Of a stretch of 17,348 nt of DNA, positions 1 through 6,328 are shown piece after piece. This DNA is from Candidatus Bathyarchaeota archaeon (lineage in GTDB: Archaea > Thermoproteota > Bathyarchaeia > TCS64), in contig JAOZIG010000535.1 of NCBI GenBank assembly GCA_026014515.1, positions 1-17,348 of the forward strand, written 5' to 3'. How positions within the stretch are numbered: the first letter of the stretch is position 1; each line of letters opens with the position of its first letter. Under the pieces are notes generated by a model. It saw only the letters and a program-made list of their open reading frames with translations, did not search any database and was not told where the DNA came from. The position numbers were made by a program, and so were the translations under genes.

Positions 1-378
1 TGGGGAACCACTGGATACTACTGTTTCTCCAACTTGGTTTCCAAGTCGACTGAACAAGGATAATGAATTAACGGCTCTTCCGCCGCCCCCATGAGACATG
101 AATAACCCATACGGTTTACCACCGTAGCCGGGCTTGTTTCTCTGGAGATACCAATCGTCCATGAATGTTTTCAATGTACCAGCAACATAACTAAAATAAT
201 CAGGGGACCCAATGGCGACCACATCATACTCTGGGTACTCGGTGATGGGGTATCTTTCCTCGTTGGCATTATGGAGAGTTACCGTGCATCCCGCTTCACG
301 TAGACCCTCAGCGACAGCTTCAGCCATCTTTCCAGTGTTACCATATTGTTGAGAATGGTATAGAACAAGTGCTTTCAT
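1..378 (-). CDS. Flavodoxin family protein, C-terminus cut by window edge
   Basis: This reading frame starts at ATG (376-378) and stays open for 126 codons to base 1, so the C-terminus lies outside the window. The N-terminus MKALVLYHSQ followed by Q-Y-G-N-T-G (residues 11-16) is the first beta strand and FMN-phosphate loop of flavodoxins. Residues 55-72 (AIGSPDYFSYVAGTLKTF) match the second FMN loop, and a glycine-rich SHGGGGRA stretch lies near residues 95-102. The protein is probably a soluble FMN electron carrier or NAD(P)H:quinone/FMN reductase-like protein; the missing C-terminus prevents a choice. It lies 23 bp downstream of the HD hydrolase gene on the same strand, so the two may be co-transcribed. 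A weak TATA-like CATAAAT about 25 bp upstream, inside the end of the HD gene, could also serve it alone. Confidence 0.85.
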   Translation of the reverse strand, partial: MKALVLYHSQQYGNTGKMAEAVAEGLREAGCTVTLHNANEERYPITEYPEYDVVAIGSPDYFSYVAGTLKTFMDDWYLQRNKPGYGGKPYGLFMSHGGGGRAVNSLSLFSRLGNQVGETVVSSGSP

Positions 379-401
379 AATAAAATGAAAAACACGGAGA
401 T

Positions 402-860
402 TTATGAAGCATTACCCGTCTTCCAAAAGATACTGCTATTGATGTACTCTTTGCGTTTCTGGTCGCTCCAGCTCTCCATCCTACTAAGATTACTCAACCT
501 GTCAGCGAACTTTACCAAGACAGCCTTGTGGAATAGCACATTGTAATCGTCTGTTGATTTGAGGTTTGAGAATACCTTACTGTGTTTATCATGGGTGACC
601 ATCCTCACTATCTCAGCTATATTGGGCGTGAACACGGTTTTTAACTCATCATAGGTGGTATCAGTGTCCTCTAATACATCGTGGAGGAGACCCGCACATA
701 GAATCTCGGTATCATCCGAGACATCGATCAAAATCCCGTAAACCTGAACCACGTGGGCGAAAAAGTAGGGTCTCCCTTGATCATCAAGCTGTCCCTTGTG
801 GCGCTCACTTGCGAACTCAAGCGCCTTATCCACTAATCCACGGTCCAGTGTATTCTTCAT
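402..860 (-). CDS. RelA/SpoT (MESH1-type) HD-domain hydrolase
   Basis: This is a stand-alone HD phosphohydrolase of the SpoT/MESH1 group with no synthetase, TGS or ACT domain. Counting from ATG at 860 (152 residues), RHKGQ is at 20-24, the metal ligands are H36, H60-D61 in LLHDVLEDT, and D120 in FADRLSNL. These are the signature positions of (p)ppGpp hydrolases. In animals MESH1 acts on NADPH, so the substrate here may be ppGpp, NADPH or another nucleotide. At 152 residues it is shorter than typical MESH1 proteins (about 180), with the C-terminal helices trimmed. A TTG lies directly before the ATG, but the ATG is preferred because a TATA-like CTATAC (about 880-889) sits about 25 bp upstream, fitting a leaderless start. 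It is followed closely by the flavodoxin gene. Confidence 0.85.
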   Translation of the reverse strand: MKNTLDRGLVDKALEFASERHKGQLDDQGRPYFFAHVVQVYGILIDVSDDTEILCAGLLHDVLEDTDTTYDELKTVFTPNIAEIVRMVTHDKHSKVFSNLKSTDDYNVLFHKAVLVKFADRLSNLSRMESWSDQKRKEYINSSIFWKTGNAS

Positions 861-879
861 CAAGTCTTATCAGACCAAT

Positions 880-889
880 AGTATAGAAA
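880..889 (-). promoter_or_regulatory. TATA-like box of the HD hydrolase gene
   Basis: On the minus strand TTCTATACTA lies about 25 bp before ATG 860, the usual archaeal TATA-to-start distance, and predicts a leaderless transcript. Confidence 0.5.
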
Positions 890-902
890 AGAGTAAAATA
901 AA

Positions 903-1214
903 CTACTCTAGGGTCAGCATTCCTTTTTTGCTGAGCCAATCTGCTTGGTTTCTCGTATAACGGAAAATGATATCTCCTTTCTCCTCTGACTGGAAATCCC
1001 AAGGACTCACCAAGACAACATCGCCCTCACGGACCCAGTTACGTTTCTTCATCTTGCCTCTTACTCGACAGACACGAGTTTCCCCGTCCTGACACTTGAC
1101 ATTCATTCTTGCTTGTCCATAATTCTTCTTAACGACACCCAGAATATCGAACTTGTTAGGCATTTTGATGCCTTTTCTGATGTCGCCTTCGTTTTTTACT
1201 AATCTCTTACCCAC
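903..1214 (-). CDS. eif1A: Translation initiation factor aIF-1A
   Basis: This is the archaeal homologue of eIF1A/bacterial IF1, which binds the small ribosomal subunit near the A site and assists start-codon selection. The 103-residue protein carries the S1/OB-fold with hallmark segments: ILGVVKKNYGQARMNVKCQDG near 23-43, RVCRVRGKMKKRNWVREGD near 45-63, VVLVSPWDFQ near 64-73, and a terminal IIFRYTRNQADWL. The frame stays open upstream to an ATG at 1358, giving 48 extra residues with no family resemblance. I place the start at GTG 1212-1214 because the protein then begins MGKRLVKNEGDIRKG, like other aIF-1A N-termini, and because a strong TATA box lies at 1251-1258. An internal ATG at MPNKF would remove the conserved basic tail. 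The acidic C-terminal tail of eukaryotic eIF1A is absent. Confidence 0.92.
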   Translation of the reverse strand: MGKRLVKNEGDIRKGIKMPNKFDILGVVKKNYGQARMNVKCQDGETRVCRVRGKMKKRNWVREGDVVLVSPWDFQSEEKGDIIFRYTRNQADWLSKKGMLTLE

Positions 1215-1250
1215 GGTAATGCAAATCCACGCCCAAGTACATAGGGCTTG

Positions 1251-1258
1251 ATATAAAT
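1251..1258 (-). promoter_or_regulatory. TATA box of aIF-1A
   Basis: ATTTATAT on the minus strand is close to the archaeal consensus. Transcription would start near 1228, leaving a leader of about 14 nt before GTG 1214. The box lies inside the long N-terminal extension, which argues against that extension being translated. Confidence 0.6.
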
Positions 1259-1364
1259 GATCCGAAATAGCCTCAATAGAAAATAATAGAAAACGAGAAA
1301 AAACGCATACGGTTTCTGGATTTTTCCGGGAAAATCCATGAAAGCCCAATTTTTCCATTAAGCA

Positions 1365-1376
1365 TTAAAATAAATA
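1365..1376 (+). promoter_or_regulatory. Putative TATA-like element of the GNAT gene
   Basis: The A/T-rich TTAAAATAAATA lies about 40 bp before ATG 1411. It would allow a short leader of roughly 10 nt; no Shine-Dalgarno site is visible before the ATG. Confidence 0.4.
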
Positions 1377-1410
1377 CAGTTACAATGATTCTGAATAATG
1401 GCGATACCTG

Positions 1411-1968
1411 ATGAGTCACATCCCAGAGTTTCCTGAACTGCTTCGACTTGCTGAAACAAAACTAACTCAAAGACTGGGTGGTAGCACCCGGGTCCAATTC
1501 ATCAGGGGATACGATGAAGAGATTCAGACGATAATACACGCCATAGATAAGAAAAAGTTCAGGGAGGAACTCAGATACACGTTGCTTGAGATAGAGCAAA
1601 GGATGATGAAACCCGGTTTTCTCTGTCTCCTTGTTTACTTGGATGATGAACCAATCGCGTTTGAGTATGGGTATGATGTATCTGAGGGCGTCTACTTCTC
1701 TGATAGCCAAGCTGCATTAATCGAGGGTAAAGGAGTGGGTACTACTCAGTTCGCTTTAGAGATACTGTACCTCTACAAGAAAGGCTACAAACAGATCACA
1801 TTGTCCACAGAGGAGCTTGACGATCAAGGGCGAACACTGAGAAGCTTCTGGGAGCGTATGGGGTTTAGTGTGACAAACCGTGACGCTGGTGGGAATGTGG
1901 ATATGATGATGGAGCTAAGCCCGGAAACAGCATATTACCAGTATGAACGCTATATCAAGCCGAGATAA
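1411..1968 (+). CDS. GNAT-family N-acetyltransferase
   Basis: The 185-residue protein has the C-terminal half of a GNAT acetyltransferase: a central strand region (FLCLLVYLDDEPIAFEYGY, 70-88), an acetyl-CoA pyrophosphate loop E-G-K-G-V-G-T at 105-111 followed by a helix, and the late motif RSFWERMGF at 144-152. It should transfer an acetyl group from acetyl-CoA to an amine. The substrate cannot be read from sequence. The first ~60 residues are charged and helical with no clear match. The gene stands divergently from aIF-1A. Start ATG 1411 gives a full GNAT-sized protein; an ATG at 1398 leads to a stop after four codons. Family assignment is fairly sure, specificity unknown. Confidence 0.8.
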   Translation: MSHIPEFPELLRLAETKLTQRLGGSTRVQFIRGYDEEIQTIIHAIDKKKFREELRYTLLEIEQRMMKPGFLCLLVYLDDEPIAFEYGYDVSEGVYFSDSQAALIEGKGVGTTQFALEILYLYKKGYKQITLSTEELDDQGRTLRSFWERMGFSVTNRDAGGNVDMMMELSPETAYYQYERYIKPR

Positions 1969-2078
1969 TTCACGTATTTCTAGTTAAATCATCAAAAAAA
2001 CCCTATTAACAAAACCCCTTAACCATAATATAGACAATTGATGAGATGAAGACGATACAGGCATAGACCCTTTGTTTG

Positions 2079-2087
2079 TTATAAACG
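2079..2087 (+). promoter_or_regulatory. TATA box of the small zinc-ribbon gene
   Basis: TTATAAACG (about 2079-2087) lies about 24 bp before GTG 2106, consistent with a leaderless transcript from that GTG rather than from ATG 2130. Confidence 0.5.
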
Positions 2088-2105
2088 TCCATATAGAAGA
2101 TACAG

Positions 2106-2333
2106 GTGCAGAAGAGGACCCGGACTTCTATGGTGGCTCCTCCTATTTGGTTTATTGAGGCGGAGGAGGTGAAAGCGCTGAAGAGTCTAGGTAAATGTCC
2201 GAAATGTGATGCGGAGCTCAAGGATAGTGATGTTGAGGAAATTCACTTCCGAGGTCTAGTGATAAGCCACTTCGCCTACAGGTGTAACAAATGTGGATAC
2301 ATCATCGGTTTCGGCGTAACATTCAGGGGCTAA
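2106..2333 (+). CDS. Small zinc-ribbon protein
   Basis: This is a 75-residue hypothetical protein with two CxxC knuckles: C31-P-K-C34 and C60-N-K-C63, separated by 25 residues, a one-zinc ribbon fold. The rest is a short amphipathic N-terminus and a hydrophobic GYIIGFGVTF tail. No enzyme motif is seen. Such ribbons bind nucleic acid or protein partners; the function is unknown. The start may be GTG 2106 (supported by a TATA box) or ATG 2130 (67 residues); both keep the ribbon intact. The stop codon overlaps the stop of the isopentenyl phosphate kinase gene on the other strand by 4 bp. Confidence 0.7.
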   Translation: MQKRTRTSMVAPPIWFIEAEEVKALKSLGKCPKCDAELKDSDVEEIHFRGLVISHFAYRCNKCGYIIGFGVTFRG

Positions 2334-3142
2334 GCAACGAAAAGGGTACCATAACCCTTCTCACCCCGTAACCTACCCAACAAGTTACCTTTTTTCATCA
2401 TAGATAATATTGAGACTTCCATGCCAGACTCAATGAGAGGCTTGGACTCAAGGATGGTGGCTAGTTTTCCAATGATTGCTCCACTTGCATCTCGGGGATT
2501 ATTTGTCTTGAAAGACTCCATCAATTTAGGTATCTCTGTTAACGGAATGGACTCATGTAACTCCGCGTCCTTGAAGGATTTAGGGTCTTTATCGTAGACA
2601 CCTTCAACATCAGCTGCGAATATGAGACGCGAAGCCTCAAGCTCCCGTGCTAATGTAAGTGCTAGTTTGTCTCCACTGCAGACCGTAAAACCCATCTCAT
2701 GGTCATATATCATGTCGCCACCAATTAGAGGCACCATGCCAACACCCATGTATCCAGTCAGTGGCTTGAGGTTATATGGGTCAAGTTTTCCCTTGGTGCT
2801 GGTGAATACGCTTGATGCGGCTATGTGGATTACAGGAATATCGTTATCTTGAAGCCCCTTGATCAATGCTGCTCTGAGTTCATCCACCTTGCTCTGTGTC
2901 TTAGATAGGGGTAGTAGCTGAGACTGGTCTATGAATCCCTTGTAGAGTTTATGTTGAATTACAGGAGGATGACCGTAGCTTCCTACACCCTGCACTATCA
3001 CAAACTTTCCCCCCAGATTGGAGTCCATAGCTTCTTTGATCTCTGCACATACGGATGAAATGGTTTCTTTTCGTAGCGTGTAGGGTGTGGACTTGTCTGT
3101 GATGAGGCTGCCCCCCAGCTTGATAACCGTAAGGTTCTGCAT
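2330..3142 (-). CDS. Isopentenyl phosphate kinase
   Basis: This amino-acid-kinase-fold enzyme phosphorylates isopentenyl phosphate to isopentenyl diphosphate with ATP, the last step of the archaeal mevalonate pathway variant. Counting from the chosen start (270 residues), KLGGSLIT begins at K8. The GVGSYGH loop carries H58, the catalytic histidine that distinguishes IPKs within the fold. Nucleotide- and substrate-loop segments are IGGDM near 140-144, CSGDKLA at 155-161, ADVEGVYDKDP at 177-187 and GAIIGKL (K226) near the end. The frame extends three codons upstream to GTG 3151, but ATG 3142 is preferred: AGGTGAT at 3147-3153 is a Shine-Dalgarno match 4 nt before it, and the protein then starts MQNLTVIKLGG as in relatives. 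It directly follows a phytol/dolichol-kinase-like gene, so a wider isoprenyl-phosphate substrate is possible. Confidence 0.92.
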   Translation of the reverse strand: MQNLTVIKLGGSLITDKSTPYTLRKETISSVCAEIKEAMDSNLGGKFVIVQGVGSYGHPPVIQHKLYKGFIDQSQLLPLSKTQSKVDELRAALIKGLQDNDIPVIHIAASSVFTSTKGKLDPYNLKPLTGYMGVGMVPLIGGDMIYDHEMGFTVCSGDKLALTLARELEASRLIFAADVEGVYDKDPKSFKDAELHESIPLTEIPKLMESFKTNNPRDASGAIIGKLATILESKPLIESGMEVSILSMMKKGNLLGRLRGEKGYGTLFVA

Positions 3143-3146
3143 ATTC

Positions 3147-3153
3147 ATCACCT
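3147..3153 (-). promoter_or_regulatory. Shine-Dalgarno site that decides the IPK start
   Basis: AGGTGAT (minus strand) overlaps the TAG stop of the upstream kinase and lies 4 nt before ATG 3142. It indicates translational coupling and favours ATG 3142 over GTG 3151. Confidence 0.6.
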
Positions 3154-3955
3154 AGATGGTGGTTAACGCGTATCCCCATAAACCAGGGGCAACGGCGTTA
3201 AAGATCATCATAACAACGAGCACCGAGACAACTATAGTAATATTATCTAATGATGGAGGTGAGACTGCCTCAACAATGGTTGCTATCAACGAGAAAACCA
3301 TTATAGAGACCAGTAATCCGCTTGCTGAGATGGCTGCTGTCTCCAAGCTGAACATTGATACTAGTATCAGGCTGAAGAGGAATGAGCCAACAAACATACC
3401 AATGCTTCCCATCAAGGTCTTCTTGCTACCGAAGAACCCGAACTTTACCTTTCCACCATATTGTCTACCTATGATATCGGCTAACCCATCACCACCAGCC
3501 AAGCAACCAAACACAATGAAGGCTGTAGGATTAGCATCAGCTAACCCGGTGACAGGGATATAGAACCATAAAATCGTGGCTAATACCACGATAACAGCAT
3601 AATACAGGGTGCCTTTCAGTAACTCAGCGGGGTCACCTGAGCGACTCATAGATCGGACAAACGCCTCATCCTCAATTATACCCTTTCCTATTGCCGTAAA
3701 CATGGCTACAAATAGCATGGGTACAAGCATTGCGATGTATCGGCTGGTCCAAGCACCAGAGTATAGTGGCCATGTGGCCATGAATATGGGTGCTACGAGC
3801 AGGTGTACTACTTTTCTTGTGATTACTGTTGGTAGTAGCCCTTTTTTCTGTATGTAGCCGTTGATCTGTACCACCGCCATAACAACGGTTAGGCTAATGA
3901 TTGCAGCGATTATATCCCAGATTAATACTCTGTCTGGTCCTAGTGGATTAAACAT
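3152..3955 (-). CDS. Phytol/dolichol kinase-like CTP-dependent membrane kinase
   Basis: The 267-residue protein has about seven or eight membrane segments and the motifs of the SEC59/VTE5 (dolichol kinase, phytol kinase, also CdsA-related) group. These are TRKVVHLL with R47-K48 and H51 near the first loops, the signature GGDGLADIIGRQYG at 154-167 followed by KFGFFGSKKTLMGS, and a late EAVSPPSLDN at 229-238. These enzymes use CTP or another nucleotide to phosphorylate a membrane isoprenoid alcohol. The alcohol here cannot be fixed: geranylgeraniol, phytol-like alcohols or dolichol are all possible. The stop codon is followed immediately by the IPK gene, with an SD bridging them. A TATA box about 26 bp upstream predicts a leaderless start at ATG 3955. 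Confidence 0.82.
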   Translation of the reverse strand: MFNPLGPDRVLIWDIIAAIISLTVVMAVVQINGYIQKKGLLPTVITRKVVHLLVAPIFMATWPLYSGAWTSRYIAMLVPMLFVAMFTAIGKGIIEDEAFVRSMSRSGDPAELLKGTLYYAVIVVLATILWFYIPVTGLADANPTAFIVFGCLAGGDGLADIIGRQYGGKVKFGFFGSKKTLMGSIGMFVGSFLFSLILVSMFSLETAAISASGLLVSIMVFSLIATIVEAVSPPSLDNITIVVSVLVVMMIFNAVAPGLWGYALTTI

Positions 3956-3975
3956 ACAAGTTGTCCTGTTGAATG

Positions 3976-3985
3976 CGTTTATAAC
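3976..3985 (-). promoter_or_regulatory. TATA box of the isoprenoid kinase operon
   Basis: GTTATAAACG on the minus strand is centred near 3981, about 26 bp before ATG 3955. This fits a leaderless transcript for the two-kinase operon. Confidence 0.6.
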
Positions 3986-4008
3986 GGTTACCCGGAGTTT
4001 GTGATACT

Positions 4009-4016
4009 CTTATACT
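4009..4016 (+). promoter_or_regulatory. TATA box of the DUF1385 gene
   Basis: CTTATACT lies about 20-28 bp before the ATGs at 4031 and 4040. It makes these the likely starts rather than the GTG at 4001, which lies upstream of the box. Confidence 0.5.
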
Positions 4017-4030
4017 ACGCGACACCATCC

Positions 4031-4918
4031 ATGTCTATTATGTCAGAGAAATCCGAGGAGAGTCTCGCATACGGTGGTCAGGCGCTTATTGAAGGCGTCA
4101 TGATGCGGTCAGGTGAGACCATGGTTATGTGCGTCAGACAACCAGACAACGAGATCGCCACATTCCACCTAACAGTCAATAACATCACCAAGAAGAACAA
4201 GCTCCTCGGCTTACCATTCATCAGAGGCATAGCGATGCTCTTTGAGACCATGTATTTCGGTGTCAAGGCTATGATGCAGAGCGCTAATGTTGCGCTTGAG
4301 GAAGAGGATGAGGAGTTTACCATCTGGGACTATGTGTTGTTGTTGGTGATGCTGCTTGTGATGAATGGTTTGTTTATCGCTATCCCGTATGTTTTGACGA
4401 ATTATCTCGGATTGAATGGTGTCTTGTTTAATGTGGTAGAGTCAGGGATTCGTCTAGGGTTGTTCATGGGATACCTGTTCGCCATCAGTCAATGGGGTGA
4501 AGTTGCACGGGTGTTCCAGTACCATGGCGCAGAACACAAGGCAATCAACGCATACGAAGGAGGCTGTAACATGGAGATACAGGACGTAGCCAAGTATCCA
4601 AGACTCAACCCAAGATGCGGTACATCATTCATGTTCTTCACAGTGCTCACAAGCATCGCATTATTCGCTTTGATACCAAGAACCAATTACCTGCTTAGCC
4701 TAGGGTATCGCATCGCGTTGATCCCTGTGATCGCGGGTATAAGCTACGAGTTGTTGAAGCTCAGCGACACGTATCGTGAATCAGCTTTGATTAAGATGCT
4801 TATTGCACCCGGGTTATGGTTCCAGCGGCTAACGACAAAAGAGCCCACTGAGGATATGCTTGAGGTAGCTGTTCAGGCTCTTCAAGAGGTTAAGGCTCAT
4901 AGGTCTGAGATGGAGTAA
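4031..4918 (+). CDS. DUF1385 (YqhQ-like) multi-pass membrane protein
   Basis: The family signature is complete: AYGGQALIEGVMMRSG near the N-terminus, then HGAEHKAINAYEGG, then YPRLNPRCGTSFMFF, and a C-terminal TTKEPTEDMLEVAVQAL. Between these lie at least four hydrophobic segments. The conserved His/Glu and Arg/Cys residues have led to its description as a possible metal-dependent membrane enzyme, but no reaction is established to my knowledge. Most members I know are bacterial (Bacillus YqhQ), so its presence here is of interest. The frame is open back to GTG 4001, but the family begins just before the YGGQ motif and a TATA box lies between, so ATG 4031 or 4040 is chosen. It may be co-transcribed with the oxidoreductase 26 bp downstream. 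Confidence 0.88.
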   Translation: MSIMSEKSEESLAYGGQALIEGVMMRSGETMVMCVRQPDNEIATFHLTVNNITKKNKLLGLPFIRGIAMLFETMYFGVKAMMQSANVALEEEDEEFTIWDYVLLLVMLLVMNGLFIAIPYVLTNYLGLNGVLFNVVESGIRLGLFMGYLFAISQWGEVARVFQYHGAEHKAINAYEGGCNMEIQDVAKYPRLNPRCGTSFMFFTVLTSIALFALIPRTNYLLSLGYRIALIPVIAGISYELLKLSDTYRESALIKMLIAPGLWFQRLTTKEPTEDMLEVAVQALQEVKAHRSEME

Positions 4919-4924
4919 AATACT
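4914..4924 (+). promoter_or_regulatory. TATA-like box of the LLM oxidoreductase
   Basis: AGTAAAATACT spans the DUF1385 stop codon and is centred 26 bp before ATG 4945, so the oxidoreductase may have its own leaderless transcript. Confidence 0.45.
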
Positions 4925-4944
4925 CAACCACCAGTATTTCTTCT

Positions 4945-5871
4945 ATGAATCCTGATTTTGGCGTCTTCATCCCACCTGAAGGCCCACCATACAAAGAGAT
5001 CAAACGCATGACACAGCTTACTGAGGAGTTAGACTATCATAGCATATGGCTCAGCGACCACCTTCATGGAATGTACGAGAACCAAGGAGCACCAAGATAC
5101 GAGTGCTGGACCCTAGGTACAGCACTAGCTGCAACCACGAAGAGGGTTAAGTTTGGTCAACTCACAATGGCTGTACCATTCAGGAACCCCGCGTTGACAG
5201 CCAAGATGGCAGCAACCCTAGATAACATCACAGATGGGAGAGTAATACTTAGCATTGGAGCGGGATGGCATACAGACGAGTTCAAGGGCTATGGATATGA
5301 TTACGGCTCAACGGGAAGCAGATCAACAAGACTCGAAGAAGCCGCAAAAATCATAAGACTTCTCTGGAACGAGGAAAAACCAAGCTACAAAGGCAAATAC
5401 TACAGCATTGATGGGGCATACTGCAGCCCGAAACCAGTGCAGAACCTCATGCCACTGATGATAGCCGGTGACGGAGAGAAACGAACCCTACGAACAGCGG
5501 CAAGATATGGGGATATGACAAACTACGCTGCGTGGACAGGCACACCAGACAAGTTCAGAGCCAAAACAGAGATACTGCTCAAACACTGTGAAAACGAGAA
5601 CCGGGACCCAGATGAGATCACCAAGACGTGGGCAGCCTTCGTCTTCATTGATGAATCAATGGAAAAGGCAACAGAGAAGATGAAAAAACGCTATGAAGGT
5701 ATAACATGGACTCAACCAGGCAAAGGACTCGTAGGCACCCCTGAATCAATCAGACAAGACATCTACAAGTACATCGACGCTGGAACAAACATGTTCATAT
5801 TAAGTTTCCTAGGCGGAGAATGGGATAAAGAAGCAAACCTCTTCAAAGAAGAGGTAATCACAAACCTCTAA
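4945..5871 (+). CDS. LLM-class, probably F420-dependent oxidoreductase
   Basis: This 308-residue protein is a luciferase-like monooxygenase-superfamily TIM barrel. Visible hallmarks are FGVFIPPEGP at the first strand, IWLSDHL at 34-40, and the run FRNPALTAKMAATLDNITDGR (79-99) followed by LSIGAGWHTDEF at 102-113, typical of archaeal and actinobacterial F420-using members. Also present are RLEEAAKIIRLLW, a KPVQ segment and GTPESI near the C-terminus. It likely transfers hydride to or from F420 or FMN on a small substrate; the substrate is unknown. F420 dependence is inferred from family likeness and the archaeal setting. Its stop overlaps the RidA stop on the opposite strand by 4 bp. Confidence 0.87.
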   Translation: MNPDFGVFIPPEGPPYKEIKRMTQLTEELDYHSIWLSDHLHGMYENQGAPRYECWTLGTALAATTKRVKFGQLTMAVPFRNPALTAKMAATLDNITDGRVILSIGAGWHTDEFKGYGYDYGSTGSRSTRLEEAAKIIRLLWNEEKPSYKGKYYSIDGAYCSPKPVQNLMPLMIAGDGEKRTLRTAARYGDMTNYAAWTGTPDKFRAKTEILLKHCENENRDPDEITKTWAAFVFIDESMEKATEKMKKRYEGITWTQPGKGLVGTPESIRQDIYKYIDAGTNMFILSFLGGEWDKEANLFKEEVITNL

Positions 5872-6242
5872 CCGCTGTAGAGAACCATCTCGATCTCGAC
5901 AAGGATAGCTGGACTAACCAAGTCACAGACAATGGTGCTTCTCACTGGCTTGTTCTCACCGAAGAAGCTTCCATAGACCTTGTTCATGGCGCTGAAATCC
6001 TCCATGTTCTTGAGGAAAACCGTTGTTTTCACTGCGTCATCAAATGTGACACCCGCTACATCAAGAGTGTTCTTGATCTTCTCCATGGTCTGTCTTGTTT
6101 GACTCTCAATATCATCCAGGGCATTACCCTCGTTATCTCGTGAACCAGTATGCCCGGATATGTAAACGAATCCTCCGGCTTTTACGATGTTTGAAAAGGG
6201 TAGTGTCTGGTTTTTTGATAAAGTAATATGCTCTTTTGGCAT
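5868..6242 (-). CDS. ridA: RidA family reactive enamine/imine deaminase
   Basis: The 124-residue protein matches RidA (YjgF/YER057c/UK114) in length and motifs: LPFSNIVKAGGFVYISG at 14-30, TRQTMEKIKNTLDVAG at 49-64, KTTVFLKNMEDFSAMN at 72-87, then KPVRST with R101, and a terminal EIEMV with E117. R101 and E117 fall where the catalytic Arg and Glu of RidA lie, so hydrolysis of 2-aminoacrylate-type enamines is plausible. It would act as a soluble trimer in the cytosol. The start ATG 6242 has a TATA-like AATAAAAAG (about 6263-6271) 25 bp upstream and an AAGGCGGT directly before it. The gene is convergent with the LLM oxidoreductase and divergent from the Pro/Glu-rich membrane protein. Confidence 0.93.
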   Translation of the reverse strand: MPKEHITLSKNQTLPFSNIVKAGGFVYISGHTGSRDNEGNALDDIESQTRQTMEKIKNTLDVAGVTFDDAVKTTVFLKNMEDFSAMNKVYGSFFGENKPVRSTIVCDLVSPAILVEIEMVLYSG

Positions 6243-6263
6243 ACCGCCTTGATGCAGTACTCC

Positions 6264-6270
6264 TTTTTAT
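6264..6270 (-). promoter_or_regulatory. TATA-like box of ridA
   Basis: ATAAAAA on the minus strand is centred about 25 bp before ATG 6242, consistent with leaderless transcription. Confidence 0.45.
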
Positions 6271-6295
6271 TGGGTTTGGTTCGATGAAGCTATAT

Positions 6296-6303
6296 CTTAT
6301 AAC
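6296..6303 (+). promoter_or_regulatory. TATA-like box of the Pro/Glu-rich membrane protein gene
   Basis: CTTATAAC is centred about 29 bp before ATG 6329. A purine-rich GGGGGAG lies immediately before the ATG, too close for a normal Shine-Dalgarno spacing. Confidence 0.5.
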
Positions 6304-6328
6304 GTAAAATATTGAAGAGTGGGGGAGC

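Noticed and set aside
2949..3179. Minus-strand frame spanning the junction of the two kinase genes
   Set aside because: It overlaps the well-supported IPK start in another frame and has no recognisable features.
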